Of a stretch of 64,000 nucleotides of DNA, positions 42,308 through 50,296 are shown piece by piece. Positions within the stretch are counted from its first letter, which is position 1, and each line of letters opens with the position of its first letter. The notes under the pieces are model-generated. The model did not search any database. It saw only the letters and a program-made list of their open reading frames with translations, and was not told the origin of the DNA. Source of the DNA: Oscillospiraceae bacterium (GTDB lineage: Bacteria; Bacillota; Clostridia; Oscillospirales; Oscillospiraceae); the NCBI GenBank assembly GCA_022846075.1, contig AP025582.1, positions 930,001-994,000 on the forward strand, read 5' to 3'. A program made the translations under genes and the position numbers.

Positions 42308-42907
42308 ATGAAAAAAGCAATACTGCAGGCCGGTGGGACACTGCTGGTCATGATGTTCCTGTGCGGGTTTTTGTATACCGTCCTGGTCACCGGTGTGGGG
42401 CAGACCTTGTTCCCCCGGCAGGCCAACGGAAGCGTCATCGAGGTGGACGGTAAGACCTACGGCTCCGAGCTGCTGGCCCAGCAGTTTACCGATCCCGCCC
42501 ACCTGTGGGGCCGCCCCATGAATCTGGACGTGAGCTCCTTCACCGATGAGGACGGCCAGCCGGTAATGTACGCCTGGGCCTCCAACAAGACCCCCGCGGG
42601 AAAGGAGCTGGACGCCCTCATCCAGGAGCGGGTCTCCGCCCTTCAGGAGGCCGATCCGGTCATGGCCGGCGTGCCCGTCCCGGTGGATCTGGTGACGGTG
42701 TCGGGCAGCGGGCTGGACCCGGAGATCTCCCCCGAGGCGGCGGAGTATCAGGTCCACCGCGTCGCCCAGGCCCGGTCGATCCCGGAGGAGGAGGTGCGTT
42801 CGGCCATTGAGGCCTGCACCACCGGCCGCCTGCTGGGCATTTTCGGAGAGCCCCGGGTCAACGTGCTGAAGGTGAACCTGATGCTGGACGGCATCCTGGA
42901 GGCGTGA
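42308..42907 (+). CDS. kdpC: potassium-transporting ATPase subunit KdpC
   Basis: A 199-residue subunit with one N-terminal membrane helix (residues 8-30) and a periplasm-facing domain. Motifs are VTGVGQTLFPRQANGSVI, the family's GS and WGRP segments (DPAHLWGRPMNLD), and the C-terminal VSGSGLDPEISPEAAEYQVHRVAQARSIPEEEVRSAIE, followed by GIFGEPRVNVLKVNLML. It completes the KdpFABC complex. GAGGAG lies upstream of the ATG. Confidence 0.95.
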   Translation: MKKAILQAGGTLLVMMFLCGFLYTVLVTGVGQTLFPRQANGSVIEVDGKTYGSELLAQQFTDPAHLWGRPMNLDVSSFTDEDGQPVMYAWASNKTPAGKELDALIQERVSALQEADPVMAGVPVPVDLVTVSGSGLDPEISPEAAEYQVHRVAQARSIPEEEVRSAIEACTTGRLLGIFGEPRVNVLKVNLMLDGILEA

Positions 42908-42908
42908 A

Positions 42909-43799
42909 ATGCTCTATCCCTTCCGGCTGATCTCTGAGGAGGCTCTGTCCGTGGGACAGGACCAGAGCGGCGCCCCGCCCCTGGCCCGGCTTTTGACCCT
43001 GCTGCGGGATTTGAGCGGGCTGTTCGACACGGCCCCCGCCGTGCTGGCCCTGCCGGGGAGCGCCGTCCTCACCTTCCTCTACCGGGATGTGGCCTATCCC
43101 TGGCGGGACGTCATGGCGGCGGCGGGCCCCGCCGCCGCCGGGCTGGCGGACAGCCTGCCCCTTCGGTTTTTCGGGACCACCCAGGCCCGGGAGACCGCCG
43201 AGCTGACCGCCCGGCGGGAGGGGGAGGCCGTTCTGGTCCGGCTTCGCTCGGTGTCGGGCCGTCCTATTCAGACGCTTGAGGGGCTGGGCCTTCAGGCGCG
43301 CCTCCCGGATGCCGAAACGGCCGCCCAGATCGCGGAGATCGCCGCCTCTGGGCCCTTTTTGGCCCCCTGCGGCGTGGTGAAGCGGCGCTGTGAGGCGCTT
43401 TTGGCCGCCTGCGGCCTGCTGGCCCCCACCGGGGGGAGCCTGTTTTCCTACCTGGCCTGGGAAACCGTGGAAGCCTCTGCCTGCCTCTCCGCCCTCACCG
43501 TCAGCCACAAGGCCGCCCTGTGGAAGACCTTTCTGGAGGACGACCAGCAGCCCATGGAATTCGACTGGCTCTGGGAGAGCTACTACTCGGGGGAGGCGGT
43601 GTTTCTTCTGGAGTGGGAGCTGGCCCTGCGCATGGTGCTGGAGGATCTGGGGTTCCAGGTGGAGCGTGGGGATGCCTGCTTCCATGTAACGGACCCGCTG
43701 GGCCGGGAGCGCCGTTTTGATTTTGCCCGGGGTGGCCCGGCGGAAAAGCTGTTTTTGAAGCTCCTGTTTCCCCTGGACACCAAAGAAGGCGCCGGCTGA
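42909..43799 (+). CDS. unknown protein encoded at the end of the kdp operon
   Basis: A 296-residue soluble protein, Ala/Leu/Gly-rich, with no membrane segment or signal peptide. I do not recognise a family. The second half contains paired cysteines (PCGVVKRRCEALLAACG), a block FDWLWESYYSGEAVFLLEWELALRMVLEDLG, and an end resembling a small alpha/beta fold (DACFHVTDPLGRERRFDF). It starts 1 nt after kdpC with GGAGG at good spacing and ends inside a terminator hairpin, so it is a genuine member of the operon. A role in sensing or regulation of Kdp is possible but unproven. Confidence 0.6.
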   Translation: MLYPFRLISEEALSVGQDQSGAPPLARLLTLLRDLSGLFDTAPAVLALPGSAVLTFLYRDVAYPWRDVMAAAGPAAAGLADSLPLRFFGTTQARETAELTARREGEAVLVRLRSVSGRPIQTLEGLGLQARLPDAETAAQIAEIAASGPFLAPCGVVKRRCEALLAACGLLAPTGGSLFSYLAWETVEASACLSALTVSHKAALWKTFLEDDQQPMEFDWLWESYYSGEAVFLLEWELALRMVLEDLGFQVERGDACFHVTDPLGRERRFDFARGGPAEKLFLKLLFPLDTKEGAG

Positions 43800-43813
43800 C
43801 CGCCGGCGCCTTT
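43786..43813 (+). terminator. terminator after the kdpFABC operon
   Basis: AAGGCGCCGGC pairs with GCCGGCGCCTT around a 5-nt loop that includes the stop codon of the preceding gene. The stem's 3' Ts lead straight into the second KdpE-type box. Confidence 0.7.
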
Positions 43814-43874
43814 ATACGATCTTAATGCTATGGAAAAAAAGTCAATGTCAAGCTGACGGCCCGTGTGGTATACT
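43811..43874 (+). promoter_or_regulatory. kdpDE promoter with candidate KdpE box
   Basis: The box TTTATACGATCTTAATGC at 43811-43828 precedes TGTCAA at 43846-43851, a 17-nt spacer and TATACT at 43869-43874. The end of the box is 40 nt before the -10, against 41 nt at kdpF, which suggests shared, autoregulated control. Confidence 0.65.
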
Positions 43875-43905
43875 AGACCCAAACGAGCGGGGGAGGCGGT
43901 ACGGC

Positions 43906-46590
43906 GTGGAAGATCAAAGGCCAGATTCCGAGGCGCTGCTGCGGAGCATCCGGCGCGCGGAGGCGAAGCCCGCGGGAAAGCTGAAGATCTTTTTCGGCTA
44001 CGCCGCCGGGGTGGGCAAGACCTACGCCATGCTGGAGGCGGCCCATCAGGCCCAAAAGGCGGGGGCGGACGTGGTGGCGGGATACATCGAGCCCCATACC
44101 CGCCCCGAGACGATGGCCCTTCTGGAGGGGCTGGAGCAGCTGCCCCGGAAGGTCGTCCCCTATAAGGGGATCGAGCTCAAGGAGTTCGACCTGGACGCCG
44201 CCCTTCTCCGCCGCCCCCAGCTTCTCCTGGTGGACGAGCTGGCCCACACCAACGCCCCGGGCTGCCGCCATGTGAAGCGGTTCCAGGATGTGCAGGAGCT
44301 GCTGCGGGCGGGCGTCAACGTCTATACCACCGTCAATGTCCAACATCTGGAGAGCTTGAACGACGTGGTTGCCTCCATCACCGGCGTCACGGTGACCGAG
44401 CGCATCCCGGACCAGGTCTTTGATTCCGCCGACCAGGTGGAGGTGGTGGACCTGGAGCCCGCCGATTTGCTGGAGCGGCTGCGGGACGGAAAGATTTACC
44501 AGGGGGCCCAGGCGGCCCGGGCCATGGGGCATTTCTTTACGGAAAAGAACCTGGCCGCCCTGCGGGAGATCGCCCTGCGCCGGACGGCGGACCGTTTGGA
44601 GCGGGTCCCCGGGCCGGACAGCGCCCCCCGGCCCAAGGCGGGGGAGCACATCCTCATCTGCCTGTCCGGGGCCCCCAGCAACGCCAAGGTCATCCGGACC
44701 GCCGCCCGGATGGCGGAGGCCTTCCACGGGGCCTTTACCGCACTCTTTGTGGAGCCTCCCGACTTCCCGGACCAGAGCGAGGAGGAGCGGGCCAAGCTCC
44801 GGGCCAACCTGCGGCTGGCGGAGGAGCTGGGGGCCCGGATCACCACCGTGTACGGGGACGACCCCGCCTTCCAGATCGCCGAGTACGCCCGGGTGGGCGG
44901 CATCTCCAAGATCGTTCTGGGCCGCAGCCCGCAGAAAAAGGGCCTTCTGGCGGGCGGCAAGAACCTGGTGGACCGGCTGGGGGAGCTGGCCCCCGACCTG
45001 GATATCTATATCATCCCCGACCAGGCCGCCGGGCGGAGGCGCCCGCCCCGGAGCCATTTGCCCCGGGAGCGTTTTTCGTGGGCCGACCTGCTCAAGACCC
45101 TGGTCATCCTGGCCCTCTGCACGGCGGTGGGCTACGGGTTTGTGGGACTGGGCTTTACCACAGCCAACGTTATCATGGTCTATATCCTGGGTGTGCTGGG
45201 CATCTCCATGGTCACCGGGGGCCGGGCGTACAGCCTGCTGGCCTCTCTGCTGTCGGTGCTCATTTTCAACTTCTTCTTTACTCACCCCTACTTCACCCTC
45301 ATGAGCGACCCCAGCTACGTGGCCACCTTCGGCGTCATGTTCATCGTGGCACTGTTAAGCAGCTCTCTTACCACCCGGATCAAGCGCCAGGCCGCCCAAA
45401 GCGCCCACAAGGCCTACCGCACCGAAGTCCTGCTGGAGACCAGCCAAAAACTCCAAAAGGCGGAGGGGGCCCGGGCCATCCTCACCGTCACAGCCACCCA
45501 GCTTGGGAAGCTGATGGAGCGGGATCTGCTGCTCTACCCGGTGGAGGAGGGGGAAGCCCTGGGGGAGCCCCTGGTCTTTCCCATCTCCGGGGAGAGCGAT
45601 ATGGCGGACTGCCTGGCCCCGGAGGAGCGGGCGGTGGCGGAGTGGGTTCTGAAAAACAACAAGCACGCGGGGGCCACCACCAACACCCTCCCCAGCGCCC
45701 AGTGCCTCTATCTGGCTGTCCGGGGGGCGGACCAGGTTTTGGCGGTGGCGGGCGTCTCCATCCAGCCGGACCGGAAGCCCGACGCCTTTGAGAAAAACCT
45801 GATGGTGGCCATCCTGGACGAGTGCGGCCTGGCCCTGGAGAAGGAGAACATGGTCCGGGCCAAGCAGGCGGTGGAGGAGCAGGCCCGGCAGGAGGCCCTG
45901 CGGGCCAATCTGCTGCGGGCCATCTCCCATGACCTGCGCACCCCCCTCACCAGCATTTCCGGCAACGCGGGCATTTTGATGGAGAGCGGGGACAGCCTGA
46001 AGGAGGATACCAAGCGGTGTCTCTACACCTCCATCTACGACGACTCCATGTGGCTCATCAATCTGGTGGAGAACCTTCTCTCCATCACCCGGATGGAAAA
46101 CGGCTCCATGAAGCTGAACATTCAGCCCGAGCTGCTGGAGGAGGTGTTCGGGGAGGCGCTGGCCCATCTGGACCGGGCCGCCGCCCGCCACACCATCGCC
46201 GCCCGGCTGGACGACGACTTGCTGATGGCGGACATGGACGCCCGTCTGGTGGTCCAGGTGGTCATCAACATTGTCGACAACGCCGTTCAGTACACCCCGG
46301 ATGGCTCCCGAATCACCCTTTCGGCCCACCGGCGGGGGGAACTGGTGCAGGTGGAGATCGGCGACGACGGACCCGGCATCGCCGACGAGGCCAAAGACAA
46401 GCTCTTCGACATGTTCTACACGGTGGACAACGTCCGGGGGGACGGCCGCCGGAGTCTTGGACTGGGGCTGGCCCTGTGCAAATCCATCATTACGGCCCAC
46501 GGCGGCTCCATCTGGGTGGAGGACCAGCCGCCACACGGGGCGAAATTCTGCTTTACGCTGCGGGCATCTGAGGTGAATGCGTATGAATAA
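43906..46590 (+). CDS. kdpD: sensor histidine kinase KdpD
   Basis: An 894-residue K+/turgor sensor kinase. It has an N-terminal KdpD domain with a P-loop (FFGYAAGVGKTYAML), VAGYIEPHTRPET and LVDELAHTNAPGCRHVKR, and a universal stress protein-like domain (about 245-365). Four membrane helices follow (DUF4118, about 395-500), then a GAF-like region. The kinase core has the phospho-accepting His in AISHDLRTPLTSISGNAG, and the ATPase has the N box (NIVDNAVQYTPDG) and G boxes (GDDGPGIADEAKD, GLGLALCKSI). GTG 43906 behind GGGGGAGG fits downstream of the promoter. Earlier in-frame starts would precede the predicted transcription start. Confidence 0.95.
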   Translation: MEDQRPDSEALLRSIRRAEAKPAGKLKIFFGYAAGVGKTYAMLEAAHQAQKAGADVVAGYIEPHTRPETMALLEGLEQLPRKVVPYKGIELKEFDLDAALLRRPQLLLVDELAHTNAPGCRHVKRFQDVQELLRAGVNVYTTVNVQHLESLNDVVASITGVTVTERIPDQVFDSADQVEVVDLEPADLLERLRDGKIYQGAQAARAMGHFFTEKNLAALREIALRRTADRLERVPGPDSAPRPKAGEHILICLSGAPSNAKVIRTAARMAEAFHGAFTALFVEPPDFPDQSEEERAKLRANLRLAEELGARITTVYGDDPAFQIAEYARVGGISKIVLGRSPQKKGLLAGGKNLVDRLGELAPDLDIYIIPDQAAGRRRPPRSHLPRERFSWADLLKTLVILALCTAVGYGFVGLGFTTANVIMVYILGVLGISMVTGGRAYSLLASLLSVLIFNFFFTHPYFTLMSDPSYVATFGVMFIVALLSSSLTTRIKRQAAQSAHKAYRTEVLLETSQKLQKAEGARAILTVTATQLGKLMERDLLLYPVEEGEALGEPLVFPISGESDMADCLAPEERAVAEWVLKNNKHAGATTNTLPSAQCLYLAVRGADQVLAVAGVSIQPDRKPDAFEKNLMVAILDECGLALEKENMVRAKQAVEEQARQEALRANLLRAISHDLRTPLTSISGNAGILMESGDSLKEDTKRCLYTSIYDDSMWLINLVENLLSITRMENGSMKLNIQPELLEEVFGEALAHLDRAAARHTIAARLDDDLLMADMDARLVVQVVINIVDNAVQYTPDGSRITLSAHRRGELVQVEIGDDGPGIADEAKDKLFDMFYTVDNVRGDGRRSLGLGLALCKSIITAHGGSIWVEDQPPHGAKFCFTLRASEVNAYE

Positions 46591-47302
46591 GCCACAAATA
46601 TTGGTGGTGGAGGACGACACGGCGGTGGGCAATCTGATTGCCACCACCCTGGAGACCCAGAATTACCAGTACCACCGGGCCAAGACCGGGGCGGGGGCCG
46701 TGCTGGACGCTCTGTCCTACCGGCCCGACGTGATGCTGCTGGACCTGGGCCTGCCTGATATGGACGGGGTGGACATTATCAAAAAGGTCCGCTCCTGGAG
46801 CAACCTGCCCATTATCGTGGTCTCGGCCCGCAGCGAGGACGGGGACAAGGTGGCGGCCCTGGACGCCGGTGCGGACGACTACCTCACCAAACCCTTCTCC
46901 GTGGACGAGCTGCTGGCCCGGCTCCGGGTGGCCCTCCGCCGGGTGCGCTTCGATTCGGAAAAGACCAGCCAGGCGTCCAGCGTCTACGAAAACGGCGGAC
47001 TGCGGATCGACTACGCCGCAGGCTGCGCCTACCGGGACGGGGAGGAGATCCACCTGACCCCCATCGAGTACAAGCTGCTGTGCCTTCTGGCAAAAAACAC
47101 CGGAAAGGTGCTGACCCACAACTATATCCTGAACGAGGTGTGGGGCAGTCCCAGCGCCTCCGACACCCCGTCCCTGCGGGTTTTCATGGCCACCCTCCGC
47201 AAGAAGCTGGAGGCCGACCCCAGCCACCCCCAGTATATCCAGACCCACATCGGGGTGGGCTACCGGATGCTCCGCCAGAGCCAGGAGCATTTGGAGGAAT
47301 GA
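46583..47302 (+). CDS. kdpE: response regulator KdpE
   Basis: A 239-residue OmpR/PhoB-type response regulator. The receiver domain shows VVEDD, phospho-acceptor Asp in LLDLGLPDMDG, and TKPFSVDELLARLR. The C-terminal winged helix contains LTPIEYKLLCLLAKNTGKVLTHNYILNEVWG and HIGVGYRM. It overlaps kdpD by 8 nt with GAGGTGA inside the kdpD end; ATG 46583 gives the better spacing than 46577. It is the expected binder of the two boxes at 37847 and 43811. Confidence 0.95.
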   Translation: MNKPQILVVEDDTAVGNLIATTLETQNYQYHRAKTGAGAVLDALSYRPDVMLLDLGLPDMDGVDIIKKVRSWSNLPIIVVSARSEDGDKVAALDAGADDYLTKPFSVDELLARLRVALRRVRFDSEKTSQASSVYENGGLRIDYAAGCAYRDGEEIHLTPIEYKLLCLLAKNTGKVLTHNYILNEVWGSPSASDTPSLRVFMATLRKKLEADPSHPQYIQTHIGVGYRMLRQSQEHLEE

Positions 47303-47337
47303 AAAGAGCGGACAGCAAAAGCTGTCCGCTCTTTTTA
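47303..47337. terminator. bidirectional intrinsic terminator
   Basis: AAAGAGCGGACAGC pairs with GCTGTCCGCTCTTT around AAAA and continues into Ts. It separates kdpE from the convergent zinc transporter operon. Confidence 0.9.
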
Positions 47338-47340
47338 TGG

Positions 47341-48189
47341 TTAGAGCCGTTTTTTCTGGAACAGGAGGGAGAGGACGAAGAACCCCGCCAGATAGAGGGT
47401 GATGGACGCCCCGGCGGAGGAGCCGATGTAGTAGGAGGTCATCAGCCCGGCGATTCCGCACACCACCGCCCCCAGGACGGAGAAGAGGTGGTACTGCCGG
47501 GTATTCCGGGCCAGGTTCCGGGCGGCGGCGGCGGGGAGGACCAGCAGGGAGTTGATGACCAGCAGGCCCACCCAGGTCATGGACACCGTCACCACCACGG
47601 CAATGGCGGCGTTCAAAATGGCCTCCTGCCAAAAGACCCGGATACCCCGGCTGTCGGCCAGGGCGGGGTGGAGGGCGGAGAGCAGGAGGGTGTTGTAGGC
47701 GCACACCCACAGCACCGCGATCACGGCCAGGATGCCCGCCAGCAGGGCGATCTTGATGGGTTCCACGCTCAAAATGTCGCCGATGAGCAGGGCGTTGAAC
47801 TTGGTGAAGGACCCGCCCCCCAGGGTGGCGATGAAGATGCCCAGGGCCACCGCCGTGGAGGAAAAGACCCCGATCACCGTGTCACTGGCCATGCTGGAGC
47901 GGCGGCGGACATAGGTGAAGAGGAGGGAGAACACCAGGGCGAAGGCGACGGCCGCCCACATGGGCTCGGCCAGGCCGCAGAGGGTGCCGATGGCGATGCC
48001 CGTGAAAGCGGAGTGCCCCAGGGCGTCGGAGAAGAAGGACATGCGGCTCTGCACCACCATGGTGGACAGCAGGCCGAAGAGGGGGGAGATGACCAGCACC
48101 GCCAGCAGGGCGTTCTTCATGAAGAACATGCCACCGGGCTGGGCCCACTCGAAGGGGAGCAGGCCCACCAGGGAATACCACCACTCCAT
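47341..48189 (-). CDS. znuB: metal ABC transporter permease (ZnuB type)
   Basis: A 282-residue integral membrane permease of the ABC-3 family with about eight helices. Typical segments are FFSDALGHSAFTGIAIG near residues 53-69, SDTVIGVFSSTAVALGI, and VTVSMTWVGLLVINSLLVLPAAAARNLA near the C-terminus. It forms the membrane channel for zinc or manganese together with the adjacent ATPase and binding protein. It starts directly after the ATPase gene stop on the minus strand. Zinc is favoured because of the histidine-rich binding protein. Confidence 0.92.
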   Translation of the reverse strand: MEWWYSLVGLLPFEWAQPGGMFFMKNALLAVLVISPLFGLLSTMVVQSRMSFFSDALGHSAFTGIAIGTLCGLAEPMWAAVAFALVFSLLFTYVRRRSSMASDTVIGVFSSTAVALGIFIATLGGGSFTKFNALLIGDILSVEPIKIALLAGILAVIAVLWVCAYNTLLLSALHPALADSRGIRVFWQEAILNAAIAVVVTVSMTWVGLLVINSLLVLPAAAARNLARNTRQYHLFSVLGAVVCGIAGLMTSYYIGSSAGASITLYLAGFFVLSLLFQKKRL

Positions 48190-48957
48190 TTACTGCCCCC
48201 CCTTTCCCATCCGCAGATGGAACACGTCCTGGAACTCGGGGCTGGAGAGGACCTCGGCGGGAGGGCCCACCTTCAAAACAGTGTTTTTCAGGAGGATGAC
48301 CTTGTCGGCGAACTGTTCCAGAGTGGCGAAATCGTGAGTGGAGAGGAGGATGGAGAGGTCGTAGGTCTGCCGGATCTCGTCCAGCATGTCCAAAAGCTGC
48401 TTCTCCCCGTCGATGTCCACCCCGGACAGGGGCTCGTCCAGGATGAGGATGTGGGGCAGGGGCTCCAGGGCCAGAGCCATCAGCACCCGCTGGACCTCGC
48501 CCCCCGAGAGGGCCCCCACTCGCTTGTCCATCAGCCCCTCGGCGTGGGTCCGGGCCAGGCAATCCCGCACCCGGGCCCGGAGCTTGGCGGGGATGGGGAG
48601 GAACACAGGCCAGTCCGCCACGGCGGCGGCGAAGAAGTCCAGCACGCTCACCGGGTCCCCCCGGTCGAAGGCGGGGGACTGGGGCACGTAGCCGATGATG
48701 GGACGGGATTTTTTCCCGTCGGAGCGCTGAAAATTGATGGCGCCGGTATGGGGAAACTGGCCCAGGATGGCCTTGAAGAGGGAGGACTTGCCCGCCCCGT
48801 TGGGGCCGATGAGGGCCACGATCTCCCCGCAGTGGAGGTGGAAGGACACGTCGTGGAGAAGCTGGGTGTCCCCCAGGGACACCCCCATGCCGTCCACCCG
48901 CAGGCAGCACAGCCCGGCGCAGCCGGAGGCGCAGTTTTCATGCTTGCGTACGCTCAA
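48190..48957 (-). CDS. znuC: metal ABC transporter ATP-binding protein (ZnuC type) with Cys-rich N-terminus
   Basis: A 255-residue ABC ATPase. Walker A is IGPNGAGKSSL, the signature ALSGGEVQRV and Walker B HILILDEPLSGVD. It is expected to power zinc import. Before the ABC domain lies an unusual extension with four cysteines, CASGCAGLCC at residues 9-18, which looks able to bind a metal. Such an extension is not part of E. coli ZnuC and may serve as a zinc sensor; this is inference. It overlaps znuA by 4 nt. Confidence 0.9.
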   Translation of the reverse strand: MSVRKHENCASGCAGLCCLRVDGMGVSLGDTQLLHDVSFHLHCGEIVALIGPNGAGKSSLFKAILGQFPHTGAINFQRSDGKKSRPIIGYVPQSPAFDRGDPVSVLDFFAAAVADWPVFLPIPAKLRARVRDCLARTHAEGLMDKRVGALSGGEVQRVLMALALEPLPHILILDEPLSGVDIDGEKQLLDMLDEIRQTYDLSILLSTHDFATLEQFADKVILLKNTVLKVGPPAEVLSSPEFQDVFHLRMGKGGQ

Positions 48958-49889
48958 TCCATCCTCACCTGCCCCTCGCCCAGCGCGTTGACGATGGTTT
49001 TCACATTATCACGGATGGCGTCGGTATAGGCGGCCAGGGAGCTGTCTGTCCCGCTCATGACCATGGAGAGCTGACACACCTCCACCCCGGTCTCCCGGGC
49101 GATGGCCTGGGCGGTGGCCTCAGAGCCGTTGACCTCGGTGAAGATAGCGGGGAGGCCGTATTCCCCGATGAGGGAGACGATCTCCTTGATCTCCTGGGCG
49201 CTGGCCTCGCTGCCCTCCTCCTCTTCGATGGCCTTGAGGATGGTGAAGTCGAAGGCGTCGGCGAAATACTGGAAGCCGTCGTGGAAGGTGATGAGCTCCC
49301 GGTGGGAAAACTGGGGGGTGATGCCCTCCAGGAGGGTGGACGTTAGGCCGCGGAGCAGCGCCGCCTGGTCGGTGGCGTTGCCCTGATAGGTCTGGGCCTG
49401 GGCCCCGTCGAGCGCGGAGAGGCCTTTGCCGATGCTCTCCACCATCTGGGCGGCCCGGTCCGGGTCCATCCAGATGTGGGGGTCGTACTCTTCCTCGTGG
49501 TCGTGGCCGTCGTGTCCCTCGTGCTCCAGGGTGGGCAGAAGGGCGACGCCCTCGGAGGCATCGATGACGGCGGCCTTGGACTGGGCCAGGGCGTCGGACA
49601 TGAAGTCCTCCAGCCCCACCCCATTCATCACGATCACGTCGGCCCCCTCGATGGCCTTCATGTCGGTGGTGGTGAGGGTATAGTCATGGAGGCAGGAGGT
49701 CTGGGAGTTGACCAGCAGGGAGACCTCCACCCCCTCCGCCCCCTGGGTGACGGCGGTGGTAAAGAGGTACACCGGGTAGGTGGTGGCCAAAATGTGGAGG
49801 GTGTCGTCCTGCTCCCTCTGAGGGGCGGAACAGGAGGTGAGCAGAAGGAACAGGGCCGCCAGCAGGGCGGACAGGGAACGTTTTTTCAT
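48954..49889 (-). CDS. znuA: zinc ABC transporter substrate-binding lipoprotein (ZnuA type)
   Basis: A 311-residue lipoprotein (signal ending LLLTSC, lipidated Cys21) of the cluster A-I metal-binding family. It has TTYPVYLFTTAVTQGAEGVEVSLL, the acidic histidine-rich loop EHEGHDGHDHEEEYDPHIWMDP typical of zinc-specific members, FSHRELITFHDGFQYFADAF and the C-terminal GTDSSLAAYTDAI. ATG 49889 follows GAGGT. It is first in the operon and has its own strong promoter. No clear Zur box was recognised. Confidence 0.92.
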   Translation of the reverse strand: MKKRSLSALLAALFLLLTSCSAPQREQDDTLHILATTYPVYLFTTAVTQGAEGVEVSLLVNSQTSCLHDYTLTTTDMKAIEGADVIVMNGVGLEDFMSDALAQSKAAVIDASEGVALLPTLEHEGHDGHDHEEEYDPHIWMDPDRAAQMVESIGKGLSALDGAQAQTYQGNATDQAALLRGLTSTLLEGITPQFSHRELITFHDGFQYFADAFDFTILKAIEEEEGSEASAQEIKEIVSLIGEYGLPAIFTEVNGSEATAQAIARETGVEVCQLSMVMSGTDSSLAAYTDAIRDNVKTIVNALGEGQVRMD

Positions 49890-49922
49890 GGGATACCTCG
49901 CTTTTTCCGAATTGCAAAGCAC

Positions 49923-49951
49923 ATTATACCCGATTCCACCTGGTTTGTAAA
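49923..49951 (-). promoter_or_regulatory. promoter for the znuACB operon
   Basis: Minus strand: TTTACA, a 17-nt spacer and a perfect TATAAT, 34 nt before the znuA start. Confidence 0.75.
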
Positions 49952-50009
49952 ATGAAGGAACGCTCATATGTCCCACTGGAGCCTTTTCCCCAGGGGGGAA
50001 GTCCGCCGG

Positions 50010-50038
50010 TTGACGACTCCCCCGGCGTCTGCTATAAT
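50010..50038 (+). promoter_or_regulatory. strong promoter of the ABC-F leader
   Basis: TTGACG at 50010-50015, a 17-nt spacer and a perfect TATAAT at 50033-50038. The transcript should begin near 50045, leaving a leader of about 250 nt before the ABC-F start at 50297. Confidence 0.82.
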
Positions 50039-50050
50039 GGGGCCAATCGA

Positions 50051-50092
50051 ATGGGAAGGGAGCTGGAAGGCTTGCGCAATATTTCTCGCTGA
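50051..50092 (+). CDS. candidate 13-residue leader peptide (uORF)
   Basis: ATG at 50051 opens a 13-codon frame (MGRELEGLRNISR) that stops at TGA 50090-50092. It starts about six bases after the predicted transcription start and has no Shine-Dalgarno sequence, so translation would be near-leaderless. Its codons overlap the RNA segment that pairs with the distal leader. This is what is expected for ribosome-sensing control of antibiotic-responsive ABC-F genes, but translation is not shown by the sequence. Confidence 0.4.
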   Translation: MGRELEGLRNISR

Positions 50093-50230
50093 ACGACGGA
50101 AGGAAAAGAGGGGACGCCGTCCCCATCTCTTTTCATGCCGTCCCGCGGGAAATCACGCGCTCCTTCCAGCTGCGCCCTTTCAGGGCGGGGCTGTGAGAAG
50201 GCATGCTTTCTCGCGGCCCCTTTTGTTTTG
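50061..50230 (+). promoter_or_regulatory. candidate transcription attenuator of the ABC-F gene
   Basis: Segment 1 AGCTGGAAGG (50061-50070) is exactly complementary to segment 2 CCTTCCAGCT (50162-50171), with added GCGC/GCGC pairing (50074-50077 with 50157-50160). Segment 2 can instead join CAGC-CGCCC (50167-50177) to GGGCG-GCTG (50183-50193), which would block the terminator. The terminator is a continuous 13-bp stem counting wobble pairs (50187-50199 with 50208-50220), then TTTTGTTTT. An extra hairpin, AAAAGAG-GGGACG against GTCCCC-CTCTTTT, lies near 50103-50133. The alternatives are mutually exclusive. Confidence 0.65.
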
Positions 50231-50296
50231 GATCCTCTGTGGCACGGGCGGACATGCCCCTGTCATGGGGACTTGCGCCTGAAAGGAGAACCGCCT

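Noticed and set aside
50135-50296. N-terminal extension of the ABC-F protein from ATG 50135
   Set aside because: The frame is open, but it would run through the intrinsic terminator, has no ribosome site and does not resemble ABC-F N-termini; ATG 50297 has GAAAGGAG and the family start.
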